NCBI RefSeq assembly: GCF_001311175.1
Contig: NZ_BBAI01000019.1
Coordinates: 1-45,962, forward strand
Reading direction: 5' to 3'
Length of the DNA: 45,962 bases
From: Lacticaseibacillus pantheris DSM 15945 = JCM 12539 = NBRC 106106
GTDB taxonomy: Bacteria > Bacillota > Bacilli > Lactobacillales > Lactobacillaceae
A program made the position numbers and the translations under genes. Under the pieces are notes generated by a model. That model searched no databases and had not been told where the DNA came from. It saw only the letters and a list, made by a program, of their open reading frames with translations. Shown here piece by piece: positions 9,251-19,612 of the stretch. Numbering within the stretch: position 1 is the first letter of the stretch; each line of letters opens with the position of its first letter.

Positions 9251-10222
9251 ATGGATAATGCAATTGATCTAACGCGCCTGTGGGCCATCATTAAGCGCAG
9301 TATCGTGCCAATGATCGTGCTGGCAATTGTGGGCGGGCTAGTGGCATATATCGGTGCAAAGACGCTGATTACGCCGAAGTACACTGCATCAACAACGATG
9401 CTGGTTAACCGTCGCGACAGCAACTCGGACGCCAACACGCAGTACACTGCACAACAGGCGGATGTTCAGGTGATTACTACATATAAGGGAATCATCACCA
9501 GCCCAACCATTTTGGATACTGTGGCGAAGAACCTGACCGAGCCGCAAAAGGTGCAGACCCAAAAGGCCACCAAGGCGGTCTACGGTAAGAAGTATGATTC
9601 ATACTCTGACACATACACGAGCTACGTGAAGACTAAGGCCAAGCCAGCGCAGTACAAGCTGGTGCCAGCTAAGTACCAGAATCTTACGGGAGCTGATTTG
9701 ACCGGAATGGTGACGGTCACTAACGAGACCAATTCACAGCTTTTCACGGTCAACGTACAGAACACGAGCGCCACGCAGGCACGGGATATTGCCAACGGCA
9801 TTGCTCAGGTGTTCAAGGATAAAATTAGCAAGATTATGAACGTCAAGAATGTCACGGTCATGTCTAAAGCTACGGCCAACTACACGCCTACATCACCCAA
9901 CTTGAAGTTAATGGTTGTGATTGGGGTTGTTCTTGGCATTGTCATTGGGTTTGCCTGGGGCTTCATTCGCGAAGCGACGGACCGGACAGTTAAGAGCCTT
10001 GACTTCATCACAGGCGAACTGGGCCTGACTAACTTGGGCATCGTTAACTACGTGCACAAGATGAAGGACATCCAGGCGGCTAAAGAGGAAGGCACTCGAG
10101 TAATTAGTGAGGGACGTATGACGCCCCGCGGGTCATCAACTGTTGCAGCTACGAGTGACGACGGTGATTTGTCACGGGAATCACTGTCGCGTTCACGGCA
10201 CTCAGGCAACCGGCGGATTTAG
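9251..10222 (+). CDS. Wzz/CpsC-family polysaccharide co-polymerase
   Basis: The 323-aa protein has two membrane segments, near residues 18-40 (IVPMIVLAIVGGLVAYIG) and about 217-240 (LMVVIGVVLGIVIGFAWGF), enclosing an extracytoplasmic loop. This is the topology of CpsC/EpsA adaptor proteins, which control chain length and activate the adjacent BY-kinase. A long Ser/Arg-rich cytoplasmic tail follows the second span. It opens the operon, with cpsD 15 bp downstream. The frame is intact. Confidence 0.88.
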   Translation: MDNAIDLTRLWAIIKRSIVPMIVLAIVGGLVAYIGAKTLITPKYTASTTMLVNRRDSNSDANTQYTAQQADVQVITTYKGIITSPTILDTVAKNLTEPQKVQTQKATKAVYGKKYDSYSDTYTSYVKTKAKPAQYKLVPAKYQNLTGADLTGMVTVTNETNSQLFTVNVQNTSATQARDIANGIAQVFKDKISKIMNVKNVTVMSKATANYTPTSPNLKLMVVIGVVLGIVIGFAWGFIREATDRTVKSLDFITGELGLTNLGIVNYVHKMKDIQAAKEEGTRVISEGRMTPRGSSTVAATSDDGDLSRESLSRSRHSGNRRI

Positions 10223-10237
10223 GGGAGGACATAGACG

Positions 10238-10990
10238 ATGCGGATTCCATTTTTCCATAAGCGCTACAAAGAAGATATGACCTCCCAGACGCAGGGCGTG
10301 CGCTTGGTCACGTACGCGGACCCGAAGCACGTGGTGTCGGAACAATTCCGGACGGTCCGGACGAACATCGAGTTCGCAGGCGCGGCTTTGGACCAGCTAC
10401 AGGTGGTAATGTTCACCTCGGCGGCGATCTCCGAAGGTAAGTCGACGGTCTCGAACAACGTCGCCGTTGCTTGGGCACAGTCCGGCAAGCGGGTGCTGTT
10501 GATTGACGCGGACTTGCGCCGGCCGACGGTGCACGCGACGTTCGACATGCTGAACACGGACGGGTTGACGAACGTGTTGGCGGGCAACATCAAGGTGGGG
10601 GATGCGGCGAAGGAAACCTTCGTGCCGAACCTCAGCGTGATGAACGCTGGCCCCGTGCCGCCAAACCCATCCGAGCTGCTGAACTCACAGCGGATGGCGG
10701 ACCTGCTGGCTTGGGCACGCGAGCACTACGACATGGTGGTGCTGGACGTGCCGCCAGTACTGGCCGTTTCGGACGTGCAGGTGCTGGTACCGCAAACTGA
10801 CGGTGTCGTCCTGGTAGTCCGGATGGAACACACGCTCAAGGGCGACCTCGAACGCACGGTTGAGGTGCTGAAGATGGCACATGCTAAGGTGTTGGGCGTG
10901 GTTGAACGCGTGCACTCGAAGCATGGGGACCGTGGGTATGGCTATGGTTACGGCTATGGGTATGGCTACGGGAGCGAGGGCGCTAAGTAG
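10238..10990 (+). CDS. CpsD-type bacterial tyrosine autokinase
   Basis: The 250-aa BY-kinase has Walker A ISEGKST, Walker A-prime VLLIDADLRRP and Walker B MVVLDVPP. It phosphorylates tyrosines in its own C-terminal tail, and the phosphorylation state governs EPS polymerisation and export with the CpsC adaptor. The tail is an extreme run of six Tyr-Gly dipeptides (RGYGYGYGYGYGYG) before SEGAK. An ATG follows GGGGAGGA. No PHP-type tyrosine phosphatase gene (CpsB/Wzb) follows within the locus, although one usually accompanies this kinase; it may lie elsewhere. Confidence 0.9.
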   Translation: MRIPFFHKRYKEDMTSQTQGVRLVTYADPKHVVSEQFRTVRTNIEFAGAALDQLQVVMFTSAAISEGKSTVSNNVAVAWAQSGKRVLLIDADLRRPTVHATFDMLNTDGLTNVLAGNIKVGDAAKETFVPNLSVMNAGPVPPNPSELLNSQRMADLLAWAREHYDMVVLDVPPVLAVSDVQVLVPQTDGVVLVVRMEHTLKGDLERTVEVLKMAHAKVLGVVERVHSKHGDRGYGYGYGYGYGYGSEGAK

Positions 10991-11139
10991 CGCTTTTGCC
11001 GTTGGTTTAAGAATGGCGTTGGCGGGATAGGTCGGCGTAAGGCACGGTTGATGCGGCTGGGGCCGTAGAAAAGCTGAAAAGGCAATTACAGTTTGGGTTG
11101 AGTTGGTTTTGGATTATGTATCTCGGAGGAGGGAGCTTT

Positions 11140-11806
11140 ATGTATCAACACTTCATTAAGAGGCTGTTCGATATTATTGTTTCGGCAGTGGCGTTAGTCA
11201 TTTTAGCAATTCCGTTTGCTGTGGTGGCAATTTTGATTAAGTTGGATTCTAAAGGCCCAGCTTTTTTTCCGTCAACAGAGAATGGGTAAGGATGGTAAGC
11301 CGTTCCGGATTTATAAGTTTAGGACAATGCGGGAGGACGCCCCACACAATACAGCGACTGCAGAGTTGGATAATGCCAAGGATAAAATTACCCACGTTGG
11401 TGGTGTTTGCCGCAAGACCAGCATCGATGAGCTACCACAGTTTATTAACGTGTTGAAGGGTGACATGAGTATCATTGGCCCACGACCCGTAGTATTGACT
11501 GAGACAGAACTAATTGAAATGCGACATGAAAACGGAGCGGATCGGGTTCTGCCGGGGCTGACTGGTATGGCTCAGGTTAACGGGCGAGATAGTCTTTCAC
11601 CTACACAGAAGGCAACATACGATGCGTACTATGCTAATAAAATTTCTCTTGTATTGGACAGTATTATTGCCTTTAAGAGTTTTTGGTATGTCCTTCTGAG
11701 CGTCGGTATTCGTGAAGGTAGGCAGGTTAAAAATATTGAGGATCACGGTATGAGGGAAATTGTTAACATTTCTCGTTCAGACAAGGGGCTAAAGAAAGTT
11801 CAATGA
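11140..11806 (+). CDS. Undecaprenyl-phosphate sugar phosphotransferase, priming enzyme (one frame break)
   Basis: This bacterial sugar transferase starts EPS repeat-unit assembly by placing a sugar-1-phosphate on undecaprenyl phosphate. The N-terminal membrane hairpin (FDIIVSAVALVILAIPF) is followed by the conserved KLDSKGPAFFRQQRMGKDG, RIYKFRTMREDA, TSIDELPQF and MSIIGPRP motifs. The frame breaks in a run of seven T at about 11267-11273; with six T the FFRQQRMG motif is restored. The combined protein is about 221 aa, typical for the short WbaP/CpsE-like form. The ATG at 11140 follows GGAGGAGGG. The sugar is not predictable. Confidence 0.88.
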
Positions 11807-11834
11807 CAGGAGAATTTATCTGGGAGAAAATTAC

Positions 11835-12901
11835 ATGTTGAAGGGAGCCCCAAAATTAATAAGTGTTATCGTTCCGGTGTACAATGCAAGCAAATATCTT
11901 AATAGAACCTTGTCCAGTGTTTTAAATCAAAAGTATGAACGTCTACAGTTGATTCTGATTGATGATGGATCGACAGATGATTCTTATGACATTTGTCAAA
12001 AATATTTGCAAATTGATTCTCGTGTGCAATTGTTTCAGCAGGAAAATTCAGGGGTTTCTTCGGCGCGAAATCGAGGCCTCGAGCATGCGACTGGTGAATA
12101 TATTATCTTTATGGATAGTGATGATTGGCTCTCAGAGGATTATTTGGCGGTTTTAGCACATTCTCAGATAGTAGGTCAGGCGGATTTGGTAATTGCGCCT
12201 TTTGTTCGAGAGAGTGGAAAGGGCTCGTTTATTAACACTTTTAATTTAGTTCCGGACAGAGTGCTTTCTGGTAGTAGTTTATCTACGCAAATACTATTAA
12301 AATTGTTTGGCCCCGTCGGAACTAATTTAAAGCATCCGGCCCGTTTGGATGATATTTCTTCAGTTTGGGGAAAGCTCTATAAAGGTGACATAGCAAGGCG
12401 ACTATCGTTTAGAAACATTGACGAGGTTGGTTCTGAAGACTTACTGTACAACATTCAGTTCGTTCTAGAAAGTGACCGTGCTATTTATACCGAAAAGACG
12501 TTTTATCATTATTTCAAGCAGAACGAACAATCGTTAGTCCATTCGTTCAGGCCGCAAATGTTAGATTCTTGGATTACTCTTGAGTCTGTCATGGATGATC
12601 TTGTTGTTAAAAGGTCCTTGCCGCAAGAATTTAGAGAGGCTGCGTCGAATCGATTGGCCGTCAATGTTCTTAATTTATCAAGGAATATTTGTAGTTCTAA
12701 CCTTAGCTTTAGAAATAAAATAATTTACCTTAAAAAAAGTTCTCAATGATGATGCGATAGTCTCGGCATTGCACCAATTACCAATGGAAAATCTTTCCTT
12801 TTTTTTGGTATTTGTTTTATACAATGGCCAAATTTAAAAATGTGTTGTTTGTATATTCTTTTGTTAGGCTTGGTGAACGGTTTAAAAACAAGGTGAAATA
12901 G
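11835..12901 (+). CDS. Glycosyltransferase family 2 (two frame breaks)
   Basis: This is a GT-A fold EPS glycosyltransferase: SVIVPVYNASKYL at the N-terminus, LILIDDGSTDDS, GVSSARNRGLEHA and the metal-binding DSDDW motif. The written frame stops at 12749 just after a seven-A run (12732-12738). With six A there, and seven instead of eight T at 12799-12806, the protein continues through FYTMAKFKNVLFVYSF to a stop at 12899-12901, for about 354 aa. The composition is strongly AT-rich compared with cpsCD. It belongs to the same family as the GT2 at 15003. Confidence 0.82.
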
Positions 12902-12903
12902 TC

Positions 12904-13875
12904 ATGAAAAAAAGCGTGTTTTATAGTTCCATATTTCGGGCAATTTAAAAATTACTTCCAATTGTTCTTAAACTCCTGTAAAAAAAATCCTGATTTTGAC
13001 TGGCTATTTATAACTGATAGCGATTTCAACTATGATGTTCCTGACAATGTTAGGGTTGTTAAAAGCACGTTCAATCAGGTCAAGGAAAGAGTTCAGAGTA
13101 AGTTTACGTTTAAAGTAAACTTGTCCAGCCCATACAAACTCTGTGATTTGAAGCCTATGTACGGCTATATATTCGAGGATTATTTAGTTGATTATCCATT
13201 TTGGGGATACTGCGATGTGGATGTTATATGGGGACGTATTTCTGATTTTGTAGCTGATCAAGAATTCGATAAATTTGATAAAATTGGCGATTTAGGTCAT
13301 TGCACATTTGTTCGGAATTCAAAATCAGTAAATAGGTTGTTTATGTCAAAGTTAAACGGAACTGAAAGGTATAAGCAAGTTCTTGAGGACGATCAAAATG
13401 AATCATTTGATGAAGAATATGATAAAAGCATCAACAATATCTTTGCAGAGGAAGGATTAAGTATTTTGCCGTTGAGACAGATGGCTAATATATACACGAA
13501 ATCCTCATATTTTCGAATTACTTCTCTTGGAGACAATCATAAATACTCTGTTGGTCCAGTTATTAAAGGCTTTTTTTTGAGTGGGATGATGGTCGACTGT
13601 TAGAATGGTATTCAGATCACGATGGTCCTCAGTGCAAGGAGTATATGTATATTCATATGCAGTCTAGGGATATGAAGAATGATATTTCTGGTCACAATGA
13701 ACGCTTTAAAATAATACCGAACTCGTTTGAAAACCTTGAATTTGACAAAGTTACCAGTAAAAATTTTGATAAAATAAAAAGTCGACATTTCAACCTTCAT
13801 TATTTTAAATTGCGTTCGTATAATCTATTTGATAAAACCATGCGAGCCCTGAATAAACACTACAGAGATAGATAG
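12904..13875 (+). CDS. DUF6625-like polysaccharide biosynthesis protein (two frame breaks)
   Basis: With six rather than seven A at 12907-12913, the gene starts MKKACFIVPYFGQFKNYF and runs into DWLFITDSDFNY, SPYKLCDLKPMYGYI, FWGYCDVDVIWG and GDLGHCTFVRN. This motif series fits the DUF6625 family found in EPS and capsule loci and predicted to be glycosyltransferase-like. A run of eight T at 13571-13578 must be six or nine, after which FEWDDGRLLEWYSDHDG leads to the stop at 13873-13875 (about 322 aa). The ATG begins two bases after the upstream stop. The enzymatic function of the family is not established here. Confidence 0.72.
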
Positions 13876-13900
13876 AAGCTTGTTGCAACTTGAGGTTGCT

Positions 13901-15006
13901 ATGAATATTGTTAGTTTAGGGATTACAATTACCGTCCTATTAATTTTATTAGGCATTATCTTTCCAAAAAGTAAATTTTTTTGCGATCTTGCAGCTGGCT
14001 TGGATTATTGTTTTGTCAAGTGGTAATTCCGGTGGCGCAGACTATATTGATAACTCTAACATTTTTTTTGACTGCCGACACTCACAGTATAAACGGCATT
14101 TCGGTAACAAATGGGGTCTTCAGTTTTTTTTGGCAACAACATGGAGGGATGCCGGACTGAACTATATAGCTTTTAATGGAATCTTGGCTTTAGCGGCTAC
14201 CGTCCTGATGGGATGGGTCATTCTCAGATACGCGGAGCGTCCGGCGCTATCCACAGCCTTTTTGTTAATTTTCCCTATATTTGACAACGTTATACAGAAA
14301 AGATGGTATCCTGCAATGGCAATAATTATTTTTGCCGTTGCAATGTTATATAAGCAACCGCACAGTTTTAAACGAAATGCAGCTTTCGTATTATTATGTT
14401 TGCTGGCGGTGCAATTTCATTCAGGAGTTTTGGTATATCTATCAATACCGGTTTTCTTTTTAATAAAAAAAAAGAAACCGTCTAAAGATCGCAATTATCA
14501 TGTTGGTAATTGGGACTGCAGGGCGTAGTTTGATACCTATTATGTTACAGCACATTTCAATTCAGGGAATGACGGATAAGTTGGAACTGTATTTTTCAGT
14601 GTTGGCGCAAACAAGTTCATGGACGCATTATGCATTTTGGGTAGTCTGGCAGGTCGCGCAGATGATGATCGTTTGGTTACTCTATAAGCGTAATTCTGAA
14701 AGTAAATTTTTGTCATACGTTTGGCAACTCAATATTTGGGCTTTAATATTTGTACCTTTATATACATTTAATCCGGTTTTCACACGTATTTACCGTACGG
14801 TGATAGTTTTCAATGCTATCGCTGTCGGAAATTCTATAAGAGCTCCCAAGAAAAACCAAGTTGTCGTAGCGTCACTAGTCTTAACTACGGCTCAGTTTAC
14901 GATGTCGATTGTATCTTTCCTAGTGATGGACTATATAACTTCTTCTTCACTGGGGTTCAATGAACTTGTTGCCCCTATATTTACTAACAATATTTTTCTT
15001 AAATGA
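13901..15006 (+). CDS. EpsG/Wzy-type EPS polymerase (two frame breaks)
   Basis: This multi-span hydrophobic protein is of the EpsG type, which polymerises lipid-linked repeat units outside the membrane. The N-terminus MNIVSLGITITVLLIL joins to LAWIIVLSSGNSGGADY when the T-run at 13976-13982 is six instead of seven. Correcting nine A to eight at 14465-14473 joins the second half (IAIIMLVIGTAGRSLIPI and on). The result is about 367 aa, the usual EpsG length. The region RHSQYKRHFGNKWG precedes further spans. The last codons overlap the next gene as ATGA. Codon use is very AT-rich. Confidence 0.75.
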
Positions 15007-15989
15007 AAGAGAGAGAATTATTGAAAACGTCCCTAGTAACTGTTATAGTTCCTGTTTTTAACAAGGATAAGTATATAACGCGATGTTTACAGAGCATTCA
15101 AAACCAGTCATATACCAATTTGGAGATATTGGTTATTGATGACGGGTCAACGGACAAGTCTGTTGAAAAAAATAATGTCAATTTCCGAAAAAGACGAGCG
15201 ATTTAGAGTATTTGTTCAGGAAAATCTAGGAGTTTCATCTGCGAGAAATCGAGGACTTCAAGAATCTAAGGGCGAATATGTTATATTTGTGGATGCGGAC
15301 GATAGCGTGGATGAATCTTTTATATTTCAACTATTAAATGCAAAGCGGGCCGATTTGGTAGTGTCAACTTACGTTACTCAGAAAATGGGGAAGAGAACCA
15401 TAAATGATTTTACCGAGAGTTTTGTTAGCGGGATGTCTCAGAGAGACGATGTTATTTTTTTTCTCAAGAATACTTTGCTTTTCTGTCGGTTCCCTGGGCT
15501 AAACTCTTTAATAATAAACTAATTCAAACTCATGACATTTGTTTTGCCGAAACCGACTATGGGGAGGATACACTGTTTGTTCTCGATTATCTTAAAATTG
15601 CTCGCTCATTAAATTTCATAAGAACAAATTCGTATATAAATAATATTGTTGAAGGCACAATTCGCGAAGTGTTGTGGAGAACATTTGGGATAAGTTAGAT
15701 AATATATTAACAGTCGCCATTGAAATGGCACCAAACAATAATGGCGTAAGGGCATTCATGTTTATCAGAAATTCGAAACTTGCTCTAAATAACTACACTT
15801 TTGATTATCAAGAATTTAAAAAAAATGTTTTATATTATTTCCGATCGTGCTAGGGGCTTTCACGAGGAGGCCCAGCAGTCTCTTGGACGAAATGATCGAA
15901 TACTTCTTGGATTGATTGAAGGGCGAAAACTAATAACCACATTTTTGATTTTTCGAGCACGTCAAACAATTGGGAGTTGGAGACGCTAA
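15003..15989 (+). CDS. Glycosyltransferase family 2 (four frame breaks)
   Basis: This is a second GT-A glycosyltransferase in the locus, with VTVIVPVFNKDKYITRC, ILVIDDGSTDKS, GVSSARNRGLQE and DADDS. Breaks occur at a seven-A run (15166-15172, needs six), an eight-T run (15455-15462, needs six or nine), near 15665 (one base short), and an eight-A run (15818-15825, needs seven). Restored, it includes FLSVPWAKLFNNKLI and ETDYGEDTLFVLDYL and ends WRR at 15987-15989, about 328 aa. It starts in an ATGA overlap with the polymerase, and its stop overlaps the flippase start. Confidence 0.75.
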
Positions 15990-17355
15990 TGTCAGACGGA
16001 ATGAGTACAAGTACAAAGAAAATTTTGTGGACATACATTGGAACTGCAGTTTCTATGTCCAGTAATTTTCTAATACTACCCTTTATTTTTAAGTATTTAA
16101 ACACCCAGGAGATAGGGTTTTGGTACATATTACTTAGTATAAATGGTTTGGTTTCTTTGTTTGATTTTGGATTTGACCCTAGTTTTGCACGGAACATTGC
16201 ATATGTTTGGTCAGGTGCACAAACGCTTTTAAGAAAGGGAGCCAACGAAGTTAGTGGTGACAAGGGAACTAATTTCTTCCTGTTAGGGCGTATCATTGCA
16301 TCGGCAAGATACATTTACATGCTTTTATCCGTGCTAGCAACCTTATTAATCGCTATATTAGGAACCGTTTATGTTTCCAGAGTAGTTTTTCCCACGTTGA
16401 GTGGAGAATGGTATTATGCCTCCTGGGTGGTTTTTTTGTTGCTCAATGTTTATCAATTTATATTATGGGTATATGTCAGCGTTATTGCGGGGTACCGGAA
16501 AAATTGTTGAAGTTAACAAATCTATGGTTCTTGCAAGAACAATTCAGCTTTCGGTAACTATCATACTACTTATTTTTCATGCTGGATTTATCGCTCCGGT
16601 ACTAGGATTACTTTTTTTATGGAATTAGTTATCGTCAATTTTGTCGTGCATTTTTCTTCTCAGATAAAAGAATCAAGGCAAACATAATTGCGCTTAAACG
16701 TAAAATCGAGATTAATGAAATTAAGTCGGTTTTACTTACTATATGGCCAAACTCATGGAGAGATGGGTTGGTAAGCTTGTCAAATTATGTAGTTACTCAA
16801 GGAACATCATTGATTGCAGGGGCTTTTATGCCTCTTGGTCAGGTTGGCGTTTATTCGCTTGGCGTTCAATTTGCTAGTTCTTTGACAGTGGGAGCTAACG
16901 CTGTTTCGAATGCTGTTCATCCATACGTGCAGTCGGCCTTTGTTAAACGCGACTTTGAAGGAATGGGGATTTCCGTTGCCCGAACTACTAAGCTTTATAC
17001 ACTGACAACGATAATAGGTTCGTTTGTAGTGTATTTTGCTGTATTTCCCGTACTTCATTTTTTCAAGCACTCTAGTACGCCTTCCTTGGCGCTCTTTTCT
17101 ATGTTGATGTTGTACTATTTTCTGTTCTATTTACAATCCTCCTTTGCTGCATATATCGCGGATATGAACGAAATTCCGTACATGAAATCGTTCGTCATTA
17201 CTTCTGTTATCTTCCTGTTGATCTCACCAATTTCATTATCATTAAGCGGGGGAAATGCTGAGATTTTTGTTGTTGTTGCTGTTGTCTGTCAGCTTGTTTA
17301 TAACAATTGGAAGTGGCCAATGTTTTTTTTATCAATAAAATTGGCATCAAATTGA
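15989..17355 (+). CDS. Wzx-type O-unit flippase (two frame breaks)
   Basis: This polysaccharide transporter moves lipid-linked repeat units across the membrane. It is about 454 aa with many hydrophobic segments. The N-terminal region is MSTSTKKILWTYIGTA with YLNTQEIGFWYILLSINGL and LFDFGFDPSFARNIAY, typical of Wzx/PST proteins. The frame breaks at a four-G run at 16489-16492 (three restores VIAGTGKIVEVNKSMVLAR) and at a seven-T run at 16612-16618 (six restores GLLFYGISYRQFCRAFF). The start ATG overlaps the upstream stop codon. It is AT-rich. Confidence 0.82.
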
Positions 17356-17440
17356 CCGATTTTTTTTAAACTAATGCTTAATTCGGGTATTAGATTAACG
17401 AAATAGTTCGAAACTTTTGAAATTTTGGAGAGTATATTCA

Positions 17441-18590
17441 ATGAAGCGAGTTTTGATAATTGCGCACATGGGTCAAATGATAGCCCAATTTAATCATAGA
17501 AATATAGATATTTTACTGAACATGGACGTTGAAGTCCATATTGCGGCTAACTTTACAAGTCCTCTTAATACGATGAGTGAAGTAGCACTTCATGATTTTA
17601 CTAATGTCATGAAAAAAAAAGGGTGTCCACGTTCATCAAATCGATTTCTCAAGAGGGGCAGGGTCGATTTCATCTAATATAAACGTCTGGCGTCAGCTAA
17701 ACCGGCTCATGAACGACTATCAATTTGATCTGATTCACTGTCAGTCACCACTTGGCGGAGTGTTTGGGCGATTGGTCGGGCGCAAGCACGGCGTCCCGGT
17801 AATTTACACTGCTCACGGGTTCCACTTTTACAAAGGTGGACCAATTAAAAATTGGCTAATTTTTTACCCAATTGAAAGAATGCTTTCCAAGTTCACAGAT
17901 TGCATAATAACTATCAATCACGATGACGATAGAATCGCATCTAGCTTTCACGCAAAGCATCATCTTTATCTCCCTGGGGTAGGAGTAGATGTTAGACGAT
18001 TGAATAAGGTTCAACATAATACTAGTTTGCGATCAAAGTATGGAATACCTCAAAATGCATTTGTGATCGTTAGTTGTGGGGAATTATCAGAACGGAAAAA
18101 TCAACAAGTAATCATACGAGCTTTAGCCAGCCTAAACAGTTCTGATATATATTACATTATCGTTGGTAAAGGAAGGCTTGAAAAGCATCTACGCTTGCTT
18201 GTTAAAGAAAATGGGTTAGAAAAACAAGTAATTTTTGCTGGTTATCATTCTGATCCCACTCCCTTTTATGCCATGGCAGATATCGCTGCTTTTCCTTCAA
18301 AGCGTGAGGGACTGGGGTTAGCCGGTATAGAAGAAATGGCTACTGGGCTTCCGCTTTTAACAACTAACATAGGTGGAATTAGTGACTATTCGATAGATGG
18401 ACTGACAGGGCTTGTTTTTGATTCTGATGACTATATGGGATTCGCAAGTGCCATTGATTGTTTGAAAAATGACAGAGAAAAGTTACTGAGGATTTCTCAA
18501 TTTAACAGGACACAAGTTAATAAATTTTCTCAGGAAACCGTTGATACCATTATGACTCATGAATATCATCGAGCTTTGAATTTGGTATAG
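17441..18590 (+). CDS. Glycosyltransferase family 4 (one frame break)
   Basis: This is a GT-B retaining glycosyltransferase of the CapM/EpsF type: MKRVLIIAHMGQMI at the N-terminus, FDLIHCQSPLGGVFGRL, PVIYTAHGFHFYKGG, the mid-protein LYLPGVGVDVRRL, and the nucleotide-sugar region AAFPSKREGLGLAGIEEMA with its EX7E-type glutamates. Nine A at 17612-17620 break the frame; eight gives KKGVHVHQIDFSRGAGS, a motif usual in this family. It is about 382 aa. The ATG at 17441 follows GGAGAG. It is the last variable EPS gene, with galU 40 bp downstream. Confidence 0.85.
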
Positions 18591-18631
18591 AACCGCATTA
18601 CATTATATTTCAAAGGAGTTGAATGATCATA

Positions 18632-19522
18632 ATGCAAAGAGTTCGTAAAGCAATTATTCCCGCTGCGGGTTTGGGTACTCGTTTCCTGCCGGCGACTAAG
18701 GCGTTGGCCAAAGAAATGTTGCCCATCGTGGACAAGCCAACCATTCAGTTTATCGTTGAGGAGGCCAAGGCTTCCGGAATTGAGGACATTCTGATTGTTG
18801 AAGGCAAGCAGAAGCGTTCCATCGAGGACCACTTTGACTCCGCACCGGAACTGGAACAAAACTTAGCGGCTAAGCACAAGGATCGCCTGTTGGACATGGT
18901 TAAGTCCACGACTGACATCGGTGTGAACCTGTTCTTCGTGCGTCAGCCATACCCGAATGGTCTGGGCGATGCCGTACGTTTGGCTAAGTCCTTCGTTGCT
19001 GACGAGCCATTCGTGGTGATGCTTGGCGACGACTTGATGCGTGACAAGGTACCGCTGACCAAGCAATTGATTAACGAGTACGAGGACACCCACAGCTCCA
19101 TTCTCGCCGTTAAGCGTGTCCCTCACGAAGAGGTTTCTGCGTACGGCGTTATTGACCCTAGCGACGAGGTTAAGCCTGGGCTGTTCAACGTGAGCCGTTT
19201 TGTTGAAAAGCCGGCCGTTGAGGATGCACCTAGCGATTTGGCCATCATTGGTCGTTACCTGCTGACACCAGAAATCTTTGGCATTCTGGACAACTTGAAG
19301 CCTGGTAAGGGCGGCGAAGTCCAGTTAACTGATGCCATTGACAAGCTGAACGAAACCCAGCGTGTGTTTGCCCACGAATTTACCGGCGACCGTTACGACG
19401 TAGGTAACAAGTTTGGCTTCGTCCAGACGACCATTGAGTACGGTCTGACACATCCTGAGGTGAAGGACAAGTTGCGTCCATACCTGGAAGAACTCATTAA
19501 ACGTCTTAACGCTGATAGCTAA
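18632..19522 (+). CDS. galU: UTP-glucose-1-phosphate uridylyltransferase
   Basis: The protein starts [18 protein letters not shown] and contains [16 protein letters not shown] and [10 protein letters not shown], the GalU nucleotidyltransferase pattern. It makes UDP-glucose, a precursor for EPS, teichoic acid glucosylation and glycolipids. An ATG three codons upstream (18623) is also possible; it sits only about four bases after AAAGGAG, so the choice is open. The frame is intact at about 296 aa. The composition returns to GC-rich here, in contrast to the AT-rich genes before it. Confidence 0.95.
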   Translation: MQRVRKAIIPAAGLGTRFLPATKALAKEMLPIVDKPTIQFIVEEAKASGIEDILIVEGKQKRSIEDHFDSAPELEQNLAAKHKDRLLDMVKSTTDIGVNLFFVRQPYPNGLGDAVRLAKSFVADEPFVVMLGDDLMRDKVPLTKQLINEYEDTHSSILAVKRVPHEEVSAYGVIDPSDEVKPGLFNVSRFVEKPAVEDAPSDLAIIGRYLLTPEIFGILDNLKPGKGGEVQLTDAIDKLNETQRVFAHEFTGDRYDVGNKFGFVQTTIEYGLTHPEVKDKLRPYLEELIKRLNADS

Positions 19523-19612
19523 CTCACTGTAGCTTTGTGTTAGCCCACAGGTTAAACAAGCACAGATGGCGCCGGGTTTACAGTGTAGATAATCTCAGTG
19601 AGGTGGTTTGCT

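Noticed and set aside
19523..19612. A terminator between galU and the Nudix-fusion gene
   Set aside because: No hairpin followed by a T-run could be found, so read-through from the EPS operon remains possible.
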